From Lachnospiraceae bacterium (GTDB lineage Bacteria > Bacillota > Clostridia > Lachnospirales > Lachnospiraceae), in contig JAFUAB010000039.1 of NCBI GenBank assembly GCA_017460885.1, forward strand, positions 1 to 64,000: a DNA stretch of 64,000 nt, read 5' to 3'. A program made the position numbers and the translations under genes. Numbering within the stretch: position 1 is the first letter of the stretch; the number at the start of each line of letters is the position of its first letter. This document shows positions 18,067-29,246 of this stretch, one piece after another. Under the pieces are notes generated by a model. The model was not told the origin of the DNA. It did no database searches and was given only the letters and a program-made list of their open reading frames with translations.

Positions 18067-19764
18067 CTACAGGCTCACACCCAGACTCCTGAGTACTCCG
18101 CCCAGTCCTTCCGCGGCATATATGGATTTATAGTATTGCAGTTCTGCCTCTATCAGGGAATCGATCATCTCCATCCCGAGAAGCTCCACCGGCGCCTTAT
18201 CATCCGTAAGAATGTTGTCTCCGGCCACGTAGTTACCGAGCCTGTCATTTACCGTTCCCATCATGTTTAACAGGGACATGCTCCCTGCAGATCCGTCCGA
18301 AGGCAGCTTTTCACTGATGAGCGCTGCCTCCAGAGACTCCGAAGGATCCCGGTATGAGGAGGCAAAAAGCTCACGGTTTGTACTCCCGGCTACATCAACA
18401 ACATCAACATATGTAAATACCGAGGCTATGGTATCGCTCAGGTACGTATTGATGGCGCTGTTGTTATCGGAATGCATGTTCATATTGACCGCCATTACAC
18501 CGCCCTCCCCCAGATGATCCCTGACAAGTGTAAAAAATTCCACGCTCGACATCTGAAAAGGGATAGTGATGTCCTGATATGCATCCACGAGGATAACATC
18601 ATACTTCTTATCAACTGCCTGCAGATAAGCTCTGCCGTCATACTCATATACATCCTCTTCAGCCGACAGGTCAAAATACTCATAGGCCAGATCCGTGATC
18701 CTGCCGTCTATCTCCACGCCCTCAACATGAGAACCCGGAAAATACTTAAGGCACTGATCTGCATAGGTTCCGCTGCCGTTGCCGAGAACCAGAATATCGA
18801 GTCCGGGATCCTCATTTGACAAAACTGCTTCCCCGGACATATCGGAAGCCTGCGGATCAATGCCGTTATATACGGCCATAACCGGAGCCGCAAGTGCATA
18901 ATCGTAATACATGCCGGTCAGTTCATCGGACTTCATCCTCACCGACTGAACTCCGAAAAGCACGTTGGTCGACAGAATAACCCTGGAGGGATCCTCCTTG
19001 ACCTGCAGATAATTATATACACTCTCACCCTCATAGCTTAAGTCACCTTCCCAGAAAGCAAACGAAGTACTGTGTCCGAGAAATGTGCAGGTCACAAAAA
19101 GGACCACTCCGGTCACTACCTTCCTTGTATGCCCGCCGGAGCTGATAAAGTATACGCAGGCGATCACAAACAATATACCCGAAAAGATCAGAAAAGTGAT
19201 CGAGGTTCCAACCGCAGGGATCGTCACGAACGTCGGAAGAAAGGTACCGATTATACTTCCTATGGTATTACAGGCTCCGAGCCTGCCCACAGTACTTCCG
19301 CTCTCGTTCAGGTCACTGACACATACCTTGACCAGTGACGGGGTAACGGTTCCCAGCAGAAAAAGCGGAAAAACAAAAATGACCATACACGAGATAAAGG
19401 CCGCTATGATCAGAAAATTCGTATCGACAGCCAGTACAAGCAGCCCTGAAATCCCGATGATAATATACTTACCGACCACGGGGATAGCCGCTATCCAGAT
19501 GGCAGCGATCAGTATCCTGCGATACAGCCTCGAGGGATCGGGATTCCTATCGGCGCTTTTGCCACCGTACAGATTACCGAGAGCCATTGCGATCATTATC
19601 GTGCCTATTATGATGGTCCAAACTATCTGTGATGAACTGAAATACGGAGCCAGCAGTCTGCTGGCGCCAAGCTCTACCGCCATCACGCTGACTCCCGCAA
19701 AAAATTCCGTTATATACAGAAATATCCTGTTTTCAAGTATCTTTGGTTTAACCGTTTCGCTCAT
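18067..19764 (-). CDS. Membrane-fused spermidine-synthase-like protein
   Basis: A 565-residue fusion. The first about 215 residues hold six or seven hydrophobic segments (beginning YITEFFAGVSVMAVELGASRLL). The C-terminal half is an aminopropyltransferase/SAM-fold domain with ILVLGNGSGTYADQC, GVEIDGRITDLAYEYF and YDVILVDAYQ. Proteins of this layout are annotated as fused MFS/spermidine synthase. Whether it makes polyamines is unproven, as the glycine-rich motif is GNGSGT and not the canonical GGGDG. It ends about 50 bases from a hairpin repeat. Confidence 0.8.
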   Translation of the reverse strand: MSETVKPKILENRIFLYITEFFAGVSVMAVELGASRLLAPYFSSSQIVWTIIIGTIMIAMALGNLYGGKSADRNPDPSRLYRRILIAAIWIAAIPVVGKYIIIGISGLLVLAVDTNFLIIAAFISCMVIFVFPLFLLGTVTPSLVKVCVSDLNESGSTVGRLGACNTIGSIIGTFLPTFVTIPAVGTSITFLIFSGILFVIACVYFISSGGHTRKVVTGVVLFVTCTFLGHSTSFAFWEGDLSYEGESVYNYLQVKEDPSRVILSTNVLFGVQSVRMKSDELTGMYYDYALAAPVMAVYNGIDPQASDMSGEAVLSNEDPGLDILVLGNGSGTYADQCLKYFPGSHVEGVEIDGRITDLAYEYFDLSAEEDVYEYDGRAYLQAVDKKYDVILVDAYQDITIPFQMSSVEFFTLVRDHLGEGGVMAVNMNMHSDNNSAINTYLSDTIASVFTYVDVVDVAGSTNRELFASSYRDPSESLEAALISEKLPSDGSAGSMSLLNMMGTVNDRLGNYVAGDNILTDDKAPVELLGMEMIDSLIEAELQYYKSIYAAEGLGGVLRSLGVSL

Positions 19765-19783
19765 TTCCTTCTCCGTTTATTTC

Positions 19784-20548
19784 CTAAAATATATCCGGTA
19801 TCTCCTTAACTCCTCTCGCCATACACACCGCCGATGTGGCTCCGGTGTAGCTGAGCGGAGCTCCGTTTATATCTGTTGCACGACAGCCCGCCTCTTCCGC
19901 GATAAGAGCCGCAGCCGCATAATCCCACAGCTGTATCCTCAGCTCAAAGTACAGGCTGCATCTGCCCATCGCAACGCAGCACATATCCCATGCGGCCGAA
20001 CCCGAGCGTCTGATATCGACGCACAGAGGAAGCAGCTTCTTAGCAGCGCTGAATGTCTGATCCAGAAGCTCGGTATAATACGGCGCGGTTCCTATGATCG
20101 CCAGAGATTCGGATAACGGGGCTTCAGAAGACATGATCCTCTCACCGTTGCAGTATGCACCCTCTCCGGCAACAGCCGAAAACACAAGATCGTCAAAGGG
20201 ATTGCAGATCACTCCCATGTACGGCCGGCCGTCCTTCAGAAGCGCGATCGATACCACCGAAGGACGATAGGAATAGATGTAATTAGATGTCCCGTCGATC
20301 GGATCAATAACAAAGCAGTAGCCGCTGCTCATCTTGGCTGTGAACTCGTCCCGTCCGTCCTCCTCGCCCAGGAATGACGCCTCCGGTGCGATCTCACCCA
20401 GCCCTTCTATCAGAAATGCCTGTATTTTTTCATCAGTTTCCGTACAGAAATTGGCGTGTCCGGACTTTTCCATGATCTTTGGACGGGATGCCTTAAGCAT
20501 TATCTCCCCGGCTTCCTTTGCGATATCAATGATCTGTTGAATTTCCAT
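19784..20548 (-). CDS. Inositol monophosphatase family protein
   Basis: A 254-residue IMPase/CysQ/FIG-superfamily phosphatase. Metal-binding motifs are LGEEDGRDE, VIDPIDGTSNYIYSY (the DPIDGT signature) and AAWDMCC...LWDYAAAALIAEEAG. The substrate may be inositol phosphate, another sugar phosphate or pAp. AAAGGAG precedes the ATG. The start lies only 15 bases past the stop of the GH43 remnant, so its promoter probably lies in or before that pseudogene. It ends 19 bases before the spermidine-synthase-like gene. Confidence 0.9.
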   Translation of the reverse strand: MEIQQIIDIAKEAGEIMLKASRPKIMEKSGHANFCTETDEKIQAFLIEGLGEIAPEASFLGEEDGRDEFTAKMSSGYCFVIDPIDGTSNYIYSYRPSVVSIALLKDGRPYMGVICNPFDDLVFSAVAGEGAYCNGERIMSSEAPLSESLAIIGTAPYYTELLDQTFSAAKKLLPLCVDIRRSGSAAWDMCCVAMGRCSLYFELRIQLWDYAAAALIAEEAGCRATDINGAPLSYTGATSAVCMARGVKEIPDIF

Positions 20549-20563
20549 GATCTTTGCTCTCCT

Positions 20564-20849
20564 TTATTTACCCGTGGGTTCTGTCTTAACGGGTTCCAAT
20601 CTGAAATCCATAAATGCCGCCATGCCTCCGGCTCTTTCCGTTGAATAAAAATACAATCCTGCCCTGCATCCCATAAAGTGATCCAGCCTAAACTCCAGAT
20701 GGTGCGGTCTCCCAATGCAGCAGGTCATATGACCTGAGTATCACGCAGCCGGGAAACATATGCATCGTCGTACTTACCATATAGTAGGTGTCATCCACCC
20801 GGATCACATCAGGATCGGGATAATCAGCCCAGATAATCGGATTCTTCAT
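20564..20849 (-). pseudogene. Collapsed GH43 glycosidase pseudogene
   Basis: Reading minus from an ATG at 20849 gives 53 codons (NPIIWADYPDPDVIRV..., then TYYMVSTTMHMFPGC and LRSYDLLHWE), the typical start of a GH43 beta-xylosidase/arabinofuranosidase including the catalytic-base YPDPDVI motif. A TAG at 20688 ends it. One base out of frame from 20692 a second 42-codon segment (FRLDHFMGCRAGLYFYSTE, then GGMAAFMDFRLE) resembles the C-terminal beta-sandwich end of the same enzymes and stops at 20564. About 400 or more middle residues are missing. This is an internal deletion relic, and the frame break rules out a mini-enzyme. Confidence 0.75.
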
Positions 20850-20865
20850 ATTGTTTTCACTGTCA

Positions 20866-20898
20866 ATAAAAGCCCCACAGCCATTAACTGTGAGGCTT
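20866..20898 (-). terminator. Rho-independent terminator of gdhA
   Basis: On the minus strand AAAGCCTCACAG pairs with CTGTGGGGCTTT (one mismatch) around a short loop and is followed by TTATTG. It lies about 45 bases beyond the gdhA stop codon and before the GH43 remnant. Confidence 0.8.
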
Positions 20899-20943
20899 TT
20901 GCATCATATTTTTGTCTGCAGTTTCGCTCGGCTGATATACGAC

Positions 20944-22373
<1,430 letters not shown>

Positions 22374-22414
22374 AAATATTATAATAGCAACTAACAGATG
22401 ATGCAACAATAATT

Positions 22415-23932
22415 TTATTTTTCTACACCATGTATGGTCCAGGTATCCTTTCCTCTCTTTTTGGAGGCATAAAGTGCGGTATCCGCTTTATGATACAGTT
22501 CTTCGAATCCCTCAGGTATTCCTGCCCATATCGCGGCTCCCATACTTGAAGTGACGGCAGGAAGATCCTGTCTGGCACTGTCCGCCTGCTTATGAAGAGC
22601 ATCGGTAAACCTCCGGCATACCTCGTTGATATTGGAGATCAGCTGATTCCTGTCAGATTCCTCCGGCATTCGGACAAGCACACAGAATTCATCTCCTCCC
22701 AGACGGCCTTTGATATCGGAATCTCTGAAGACCGTATCGATCGTATGGGCAAATCTCTTAAGAACCATATCTCCTACGTCGTGTCCGCACCGGTCATTTA
22801 CTCCCTTAAAATTATCAACATCCATGAATATAAGTGCGTACGACATATCGGGTGCCGGATCCTTCAGATTGGAATCCACGATCTCCTCGAAGGAACGCTT
22901 ATTATATATTCCGGTCAGCAGATCCTTCTGAGCCTTGACATCCAGCTTATCCACCGTCTGGTTGATCGATGCCGCGATCTTATATGCCATAAAGCAGATA
23001 TAGATAAGTGCAAGGGACGTCAGTATTATGGTGATCATCAGTATTCTGTTAAGTGATTTGTTAAGTACCGCAAGTACATCATCGGTCTGGACTGCCGTTA
23101 TCACAAACCATCCGTTTGTCAGGAGATTCGTAGCAACCACATACTTATCGCCTACCTGGGTAGACATGGCGGATCTGTCCACTGAACGGCTGATCTGTGT
23201 TTTGAGATAGCTGCCGGGAACAACATCGTCATCGGTGGACGAGATAACGACCAGAGACTTATCGGCAATAAATACCTCCATACCGTCAACAAACATCGCC
23301 CCTTCGAAGCCGTCCGTAAGCTCCGCAGAATCTATACTTGCGACCGCTATGGCAGAATCATTGAGCTTTCTTAAGAATACCGCTGTAGTTCTGCCGGGGA
23401 TCAGTTCCGATGACCACCCGCCCGAGGATCTGGACAGGCCTTTGTTAAGAACATTGAACAGCGCATCTCCTCCGGCATCCTTCAGTTTGGTCGAGATCTT
23501 ACCTACGGTATTTCCGTTGGAATAGACAATCCCGTAATCTCCGTAAGTTGAATAGAGCGCATATGAATACAGTTTGGTATCGATCTCCTTCTCGATCTCC
23601 GGGTCCGGATCATTGCCCGGATTATACATAACGATCTCAGTATCCGTCAGCAGCATATTGATATTGTCGCTGATGGTCTTCATATGGCTGTCGATATTTG
23701 AATTCAGCTGGGTATTGAGCTTTTGGATCATATCTGCGGTCTGATTCTTGAGGGCATTGGCGACCACAGAGCTAAACACAGAAATCACAACAGCAAGAAC
23801 AACAGGAATCACGATTCCAAAACTCAAAATGATCTGCAACCGTAAATCCGACATCTTTTCCTTGTTGGTCTTGGGCTTTATATTGCCGGTTTCGTTATTA
23901 TTCTTTTTATTTGAAATAGGTAAAACCGCCAT
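22415..23932 (-). CDS. Membrane diguanylate cyclase with extracytoplasmic sensor
   Basis: A 505-residue c-di-GMP synthase. TM1 is about residues 33-55, an extracytoplasmic sensor of Cache type spans about 56-285, TM2 is about 290-315, and a C-terminal GGDEF domain follows. The active site is GRLGGDEF, and RDSD five residues before GGDEF matches the RxxD product-inhibition I-site, so it should be an active, feedback-inhibited cyclase. It follows the DUF2201/VWA gene by 21 bases and is followed by a terminator. Confidence 0.92.
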   Translation of the reverse strand: MAVLPISNKKNNNETGNIKPKTNKEKMSDLRLQIILSFGIVIPVVLAVVISVFSSVVANALKNQTADMIQKLNTQLNSNIDSHMKTISDNINMLLTDTEIVMYNPGNDPDPEIEKEIDTKLYSYALYSTYGDYGIVYSNGNTVGKISTKLKDAGGDALFNVLNKGLSRSSGGWSSELIPGRTTAVFLRKLNDSAIAVASIDSAELTDGFEGAMFVDGMEVFIADKSLVVISSTDDDVVPGSYLKTQISRSVDRSAMSTQVGDKYVVATNLLTNGWFVITAVQTDDVLAVLNKSLNRILMITIILTSLALIYICFMAYKIAASINQTVDKLDVKAQKDLLTGIYNKRSFEEIVDSNLKDPAPDMSYALIFMDVDNFKGVNDRCGHDVGDMVLKRFAHTIDTVFRDSDIKGRLGGDEFCVLVRMPEESDRNQLISNINEVCRRFTDALHKQADSARQDLPAVTSSMGAAIWAGIPEGFEELYHKADTALYASKKRGKDTWTIHGVEK

Positions 23933-23953
23933 AATGTCATGCTCACCTATATA

Positions 23954-25252
23954 TTAATTCTTAATCTGATCCTCATCCAGCACGATCCTGATCGCCCAAT
24001 CGGGGACATCCGGCCCTGTGCCGTCATCACTCACAAATACAAAGGCAGTGTCATAAGCGGGAGCAGACCGGGGAAATATACCATACCCGTCGGTAAAATA
24101 CAAAATTCCCCTTAAGTTTAAGAATACACCTTTTGCACACAAATCGTCAATATATTCAAACACGGGTCTGAAATCGGTGGAGCCGTATCCCGTGATAGCC
24201 GCATTTGCGATAAAATCCTGCAATTCCGCGTTATTGTGTACTATGGTATCCGACCTTATATCACTGTCACACTGTACAATATGCACATGGTACTCGTTAA
24301 AAAAATTGTTGGCATCGCTCAGTATACTCACGGTCCTTTTGAGAAATGCCTCTACCAGATCACCGCGAACCGACGCGGATGTATCCAATGCGATAACAAA
24401 TTCCTTTACCTTAGTGGCATCACTGTATTCAAGAGGCTCTATAAGAGGCATATTTCTGTAGTGATCCAAGCCGTAGGTATAATAAATATAGTCAAACTCA
24501 TCATCGCTGGTTTTGATGGTTTCCTGGCTGACCATAAACCGACGCAGGAAATCGCTGTAATTTATCTTTTCCCTGGTAGCGTCGTCAAGAGCGGCCCTCA
24601 GGCTCTCCGAATCAGTCTTCCCTCCCGAGAAACTTTTGAGATCGCTTTTCACGCGTTCCGAAATCCTCTTCCATTCCTCAAGACTGATCTCAAGCTTCTC
24701 GGGCGGAAGCCACAGTTCATGCTCGTCTCTTTTAAACAGCCTGATCAGGTCTTCTCTCTCCCGTTCCGATGGCTCTTCTACAAGCATAAGCCTGTATAGC
24801 GCCTGGGCATGCAGACCGCCGGCTCTGCCCTTCAGCAGATCCAGCTTGATCCTTCTTTCCGGATCATCCCTCTGTGCAGTCCTGTACAGATCAAGCTCCA
24901 TAATGATGTTTTCGACGGCAACATCACAGGCAAGATCCCATATCTCCTTGTTTTTTGTCTCGTATTCAAAATTATGGTGAAAAACCAGATGAAACAGAAT
25001 ATGTATACAGCATCTGATACAGCTGTTCTGATCCAGCTTAAACCTGCGGATCACCAATGCCGGATCATAGTAGACAGTCTGGCCGTTACAGGCTATTCTC
25101 GCAGATCCGGTAACCGGTACCCAGTTTACCGCCGCCAGGGCATACTGCAGGTATCTGCAATCCATGATCACCGCGTTCTCGGCACTTTCAATGATCTCCC
25201 GGGCCACCGCTTCTATCTGTGTTTTGCTATCCTTATCCTGCATATCACTCAT
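23954..25252 (-). CDS. DUF2201 / VWA-like metallopeptidase-type protein
   Basis: A 432-residue cytoplasmic protein. The N-terminal domain has overlapping HxxxH motifs (IHILFHLVFHH, residues 84-92) typical of the DUF2201 putative metallopeptidase domain. The C-terminal domain has a MIDAS-like DTSAS motif (about residue 290) and TGYGSTDF, a VWA-like fold. Such proteins usually work with a MoxR AAA+ ATPase encoded next door; the only MoxR here is 11 kb away (36465-37958). It overlaps the ABC permease gene by eight bases. Confidence 0.82.
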   Translation of the reverse strand: MSDMQDKDSKTQIEAVAREIIESAENAVIMDCRYLQYALAAVNWVPVTGSARIACNGQTVYYDPALVIRRFKLDQNSCIRCCIHILFHLVFHHNFEYETKNKEIWDLACDVAVENIIMELDLYRTAQRDDPERRIKLDLLKGRAGGLHAQALYRLMLVEEPSEREREDLIRLFKRDEHELWLPPEKLEISLEEWKRISERVKSDLKSFSGGKTDSESLRAALDDATREKINYSDFLRRFMVSQETIKTSDDEFDYIYYTYGLDHYRNMPLIEPLEYSDATKVKEFVIALDTSASVRGDLVEAFLKRTVSILSDANNFFNEYHVHIVQCDSDIRSDTIVHNNAELQDFIANAAITGYGSTDFRPVFEYIDDLCAKGVFLNLRGILYFTDGYGIFPRSAPAYDTAFVFVSDDGTGPDVPDWAIRIVLDEDQIKN

Positions 25253-26624
25253 TTCTGATCGCAGCCAGCGGAGAAAGCCGCATTGCCTTCTGTGACGGAA
25301 AAAAACCGGCGATCATAGCTATAACTATGGCAAATATCACTGACAACAGAGCGAGCCAGGGAGGAATACGCGATAGATCTGCGGCGCTTATGCCGAGGCC
25401 CATCACATCGGATCCGGCTGATACATAATTGATTATCGCCGATACGGCATAACTCAACAGAACACCGACTACTCCTCCGATAAATCCAATGATCCCGGCC
25501 TCGATAAGAAACATCATCCTGATGTTTTCCAGCGCACAACCCAGAACCTTCATAACCCCGATCTCTTTGGTCCTCTCGTATATGGACATCATCATGGTAT
25601 TAGTTATTCCTATTGCTGCCACCAGCAGCGAAACCGCTCCGATCCCTCCAAGAACAGCCTGTACATACCCCATGGAAGTCATAGCCGATGAAATCCATTC
25701 CGCATTACTGTATGCGGTATATCCCATATCCTCGATCTGCTTCTGTATCGCGCTGACATTTTCCATATCGTCTGCGTTTACCAGGATCTGAGTGTAGAAG
25801 ATCTCATTGAAAGGCTTGCCGGATTTGGTTGAAGGCTGACCTGGGATCACACTCTTTTTAAATATCTGTTTCAGCTTGGGGATAAGCTGGTCGATATCAC
25901 AGAAAACATACCACCCGTTCTGATCGTATCCTTCCGTCTCCTTCTGGATGCCGCAGGCCGGGATCAGATACTTTTTCGGAGGCTTAACATCGTTTGAACC
26001 GCCCTCCCCGGAACCCTGACCGGATCCGGACTGGGCGGAATAATAGGAATTGGTATCAAAGACGGTAAACAGTGCTCCTCCCATAAGATCGATATCCGGA
26101 GTAACGCCCGTGCTCCAGTAATCCTGCCCTGTCTTTGCATTGGCAAAATCCATGAGCACACTGTTTCCATAGAAAAACGTCAGCTCATCATCGGTTTCAT
26201 CCGGCAATCTGCCCTCTCCGACTTCAATCCCGAAGGATTCAAGTCCTTCCAGCGTTGTAGCCTTTAACTGCAGATATCCGGTATAACCGCCGTATATGGA
26301 GATGATCGAGGTCTGCAGCACAGGATATACGCTTTCGACATGCTCAATATTCTTAAAATCCTCTACAAGCGCGGCATTGAGTCTGAGTTCATCCGTATTG
26401 GTACCGGAACCGCTGTCTGCGTAGGGGGTCTGTACGGTGATCTGAGTGATACTGCCGTAGGAAGAATACTCCTCCATCATGGACGCCGACAGGCCCAAAC
26501 CCAGAGACACCATAACCACTATGGAGGCGACGCCGATCACAACGCCCATTATGGTCAGAGCAGACCTGAATTTCCGTTTCCACAGATTGGCGGCACCGGT
26601 CTGCAGCATATCCGAAAATTTCAT
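25245..26624 (-). CDS. MacB/FtsX-type ABC transporter permease
   Basis: A 459-residue permease: one N-terminal TM (about residues 20-45), a large extracytoplasmic MacB_PCD-type domain, and three C-terminal TMs (FtsX domain with SIYERTKEIGVMKVLGC). Such proteins act in mechanotransmission or in exporting or extracting lipids and peptides rather than in classical import. Its start overlaps the stop of the COG1361 gene by one base (TAATG), and the ATPase gene lies upstream of that. Confidence 0.92.
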   Translation of the reverse strand: MKFSDMLQTGAANLWKRKFRSALTIMGVVIGVASIVVMVSLGLGLSASMMEEYSSYGSITQITVQTPYADSGSGTNTDELRLNAALVEDFKNIEHVESVYPVLQTSIISIYGGYTGYLQLKATTLEGLESFGIEVGEGRLPDETDDELTFFYGNSVLMDFANAKTGQDYWSTGVTPDIDLMGGALFTVFDTNSYYSAQSGSGQGSGEGGSNDVKPPKKYLIPACGIQKETEGYDQNGWYVFCDIDQLIPKLKQIFKKSVIPGQPSTKSGKPFNEIFYTQILVNADDMENVSAIQKQIEDMGYTAYSNAEWISSAMTSMGYVQAVLGGIGAVSLLVAAIGITNTMMMSIYERTKEIGVMKVLGCALENIRMMFLIEAGIIGFIGGVVGVLLSYAVSAIINYVSAGSDVMGLGISAADLSRIPPWLALLSVIFAIVIAMIAGFFPSQKAMRLSPLAAIRNE

Positions 26625-28444
26625 TACTCTACCGGTCCGTTATCGGCGGGACTGTTATCGGCATTGTTTTCATCTGAGCCGTTATCCAACTCATCAGTCC
26701 CATCCGTGTCATCCTTCTCAAGCTCTTCAAGATCCTTCAGATCCTCCGCATGAAGGGAAGCCTCTTTTTTCTTTTTGCGTCGAACATAGATAAATGCACC
26801 TATACCAAAGATCAGTATGACCGCCGCACCTATGATGAGGCCTCTCATCACGGCTCCGATCCCGCCTGAGGTATCCTCTTCCTCCATACCGGGTTCTCTT
26901 CTGCCGTCCATCCCAAAATCGTCCATCATTATCTCATTTACAAACAACGTGCATGTCTTGTCAGCAGTGGTCACATTACCGGCCTCATCCTCATAGGATA
27001 TCTTCAGATTGACAGTTCCGTCGTCCATGGTCTGGCTCACGCCTGTCAGCATTACGTCCACGTTTCCCGTGGAGCCGCTGGACAGATTACCTATGTATGC
27101 CATGTTGTTCTCGATCGAATCGGCTGCAAACTGCACCTGGACATTGTACAACGTGGTCTTGCCGGTATTATAGAGACTGAACATAACATTACTCTGACCG
27201 CCCACGTTAATGCTTGCAGGAGCAACCTCAACCGTTGACATATCAAATTTTGATTCCTGCAATACCGGGATCGATATACTCGCCTTATCCGTAAGATCGA
27301 ACTGTATACCCGAATCGTATGTCATATTGAGTTCAAGTACATACGACTTCTGTGAAAGACCGGCCCTGGCATTCATCTCTATATTGATATCCGTGGTGGA
27401 ACCGGCGGGAATATCCGAAACATACACAGCGTTCGATCCGCTGGTCGGTATAAACGGGATTATCGACTCATTTGTGCTGACCTGTTCGGCCGCAGCTTTC
27501 AGATCAAAAAGCACATTTGATACGGCAGACGATGTGGAAGTATTCTGAACATGCAGGGTCAGATCAAAGGTATCTCCCGAATATATCTCCTTCGGATTGG
27601 TATCGTAGCCAGTCACTATTATCCTGCTCTTCGGCTTTTTATCCTCATTGCCGTTGCCCCCTATGAAGCCGCTCTCGGGTTTGCCGTAAGTATGAACGAA
27701 TACCGTCAGTTCGGCGGCATTATCATCCTCAACCCTGACTCCGGCTCTGGTATAGGATACCCTGAACTTCAGCTCGTAATATCCGGTCATAACGTCGCTT
27801 CTGACAGTGAAATTATAGGTAAACTCGCGTCTGTTATCATGAGCCTGCTGGTCGTTGATATACCCGGGTATAAAGGGTTCCGTCTGAATATATCCCGTAG
27901 ATCCGGGTACAAAAGGCCATTTGGTCACATCGTTTGAAACCTCGGGTTCTATAACAAGATCGTTTAATTCCTCGGTGCCGAGATTGATGACCGGAAGTAC
28001 AATGGATACTCTCTCTCCGTATGAGACATTAGGAGTACTCCAGTTATCATCCACCTGAAGATACTCGCTGGTAACGGGAGTGACATCCGTGGTGGCCACG
28101 GTATTCATCTGAGACTTGACGCTTGCCACGTAGGTTTCCAGCTGTGCAACCGTCATATCGGTATTGGCGATATAATAAACTGCCGAGTTAAACAGATCCT
28201 GCATGCGGTTATACTGAGTCTCATTGAGCTCATACTGAACCATCAGACTGTTCATATAGTGATACAGATCCGCATCGGCATCCGACCTGTTAAGATCGTC
28301 GATCCGGTCCTTACCGTTACCGTCCGCCGAAGTATCCAGAGTGATGTCGGCTTTTGCCGTAACGGTTCCCAATGAAAACGCCATCATCAGCACACAGATA
28401 AGTGTTACTATTCTGTTAAATTTTTTTATTTTTTTATGTTTCAT
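26624..28444 (-). CDS. COG1361-like membrane-anchored surface protein
   Basis: A protein of about 606 residues with a signal peptide (cleavage after TAKA near residue 32). Tandem Ig-like/CARDB-type beta domains follow (DNWSTPNVSYGERVSIVLPV; SGDTFDLTLHVQNTSTSSAV; SINVGGQSNVMFSLYNTGKT), and a C-terminal TM (about residues 520-542) leads to a Lys-rich then acidic cytoplasmic tail. COG1361 proteins often pair with MacB-like ABC transporters, as here. I place the start at the ATG at 28444 (GGAG six bases upstream); an ATG at 28447 is equally possible. Confidence 0.82.
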   Translation of the reverse strand: MKHKKIKKFNRIVTLICVLMMAFSLGTVTAKADITLDTSADGNGKDRIDDLNRSDADADLYHYMNSLMVQYELNETQYNRMQDLFNSAVYYIANTDMTVAQLETYVASVKSQMNTVATTDVTPVTSEYLQVDDNWSTPNVSYGERVSIVLPVINLGTEELNDLVIEPEVSNDVTKWPFVPGSTGYIQTEPFIPGYINDQQAHDNRREFTYNFTVRSDVMTGYYELKFRVSYTRAGVRVEDDNAAELTVFVHTYGKPESGFIGGNGNEDKKPKSRIIVTGYDTNPKEIYSGDTFDLTLHVQNTSTSSAVSNVLFDLKAAAEQVSTNESIIPFIPTSGSNAVYVSDIPAGSTTDINIEMNARAGLSQKSYVLELNMTYDSGIQFDLTDKASISIPVLQESKFDMSTVEVAPASINVGGQSNVMFSLYNTGKTTLYNVQVQFAADSIENNMAYIGNLSSGSTGNVDVMLTGVSQTMDDGTVNLKISYEDEAGNVTTADKTCTLFVNEIMMDDFGMDGRREPGMEEEDTSGGIGAVMRGLIIGAAVILIFGIGAFIYVRRKKKKEASLHAEDLKDLEELEKDDTDGTDELDNGSDENNADNSPADNGPVE

Positions 28445-28460
28445 CATGATCTCCGGATCA

Positions 28461-29204
28461 TTATCTGAAATACTCAATCCAGTTGGTATCTCTCTTACGA
28501 TTATCCACATTTTCTATGATCTTGCCGTCCGATATACGTATCATGATATCCGCGTAACTGGCAAGATGATCATCATGCGTGACCATTATCAGCGTCTGCT
28601 GCTTCTCCTCCACAATACGCTGCATCAGATTCATTACCTCGGTAGAAGTCCTCGAATCCAGATTACCGGTCGGTTCATCCGCAAAGACGATCTCCGGATC
28701 CAGTACCAGCGCTCTGGCAATACCGACCCTCTGCTGCTGTCCCCCTGACATCTGATTGGGCAGATTCTTTTTGTATTTTTCAAGACCGACAAGTTCAAGT
28801 ACTTCCTCGGCCTTACGTGTTCTGGTCTTTTTGTCGATGCCCCTGAATGCCAGCGGCAAAGCCACATTCTCCACCGAGTTCATTGTCGACATCAGGTTAT
28901 AGGACTGAAAGATAAATCCGACATGTTCACGTCTGAACGTGACCAGCTGACTTTCATTCATCTTCTCTATATGCTGTCCGGCTATCACTATCTCTCCCTT
29001 GGTAGCGGGTTCCAGCCCGGCAAGCATATTGAGCAGGGTTGACTTACCCGATCCGGAGGTGCCTACAACCGCGCAGAATACCCCTCTGTCTATATCAAAG
29101 CTGACCCCGTTTAACGCTTTTACCCTGGTCTCACCAAGCCGATAGACCTTATAAAGGTCCCTTACCCGGATGACCATATCCTTTTTTTCGGCGCTTTCAC
29201 TCAT
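28461..29204 (-). CDS. ABC transporter ATP-binding protein, MacB/LolD type
   Basis: A 247-residue ATPase with all motifs intact: Walker A GTSGSGKST, Q-loop FIFQSYNLMS, signature MSGGQQQRV, Walker B IVFADEPTGN and H-loop MVTHD. The VALPLAFRGI segment after the Q-loop fits the MacB/LolD family. It should energise the permease at 25245-26624, with the COG1361 protein as the surface component. The three genes are closely spaced in one operon. Confidence 0.95.
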   Translation of the reverse strand: MSESAEKKDMVIRVRDLYKVYRLGETRVKALNGVSFDIDRGVFCAVVGTSGSGKSTLLNMLAGLEPATKGEIVIAGQHIEKMNESQLVTFRREHVGFIFQSYNLMSTMNSVENVALPLAFRGIDKKTRTRKAEEVLELVGLEKYKKNLPNQMSGGQQQRVGIARALVLDPEIVFADEPTGNLDSRTSTEVMNLMQRIVEEKQQTLIMVTHDDHLASYADIMIRISDGKIIENVDNRKRDTNWIEYFR

Positions 29205-29246
29205 AACCTTATCAAAAGTAAGGGCAACAAACCCTAAATTATTATT

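Noticed and set aside
19085-20116. A 343-codon plus-strand reading frame
   Set aside because: Antisense to the spermidine-synthase-like and inositol-phosphatase genes; the translation has no recognisable domain.
20500-20715. A 71-codon minus-strand reading frame over the inositol-phosphatase start
   Set aside because: It is in a different frame from both GH43 fragments; the fragments and the phosphatase start explain the sequence better.
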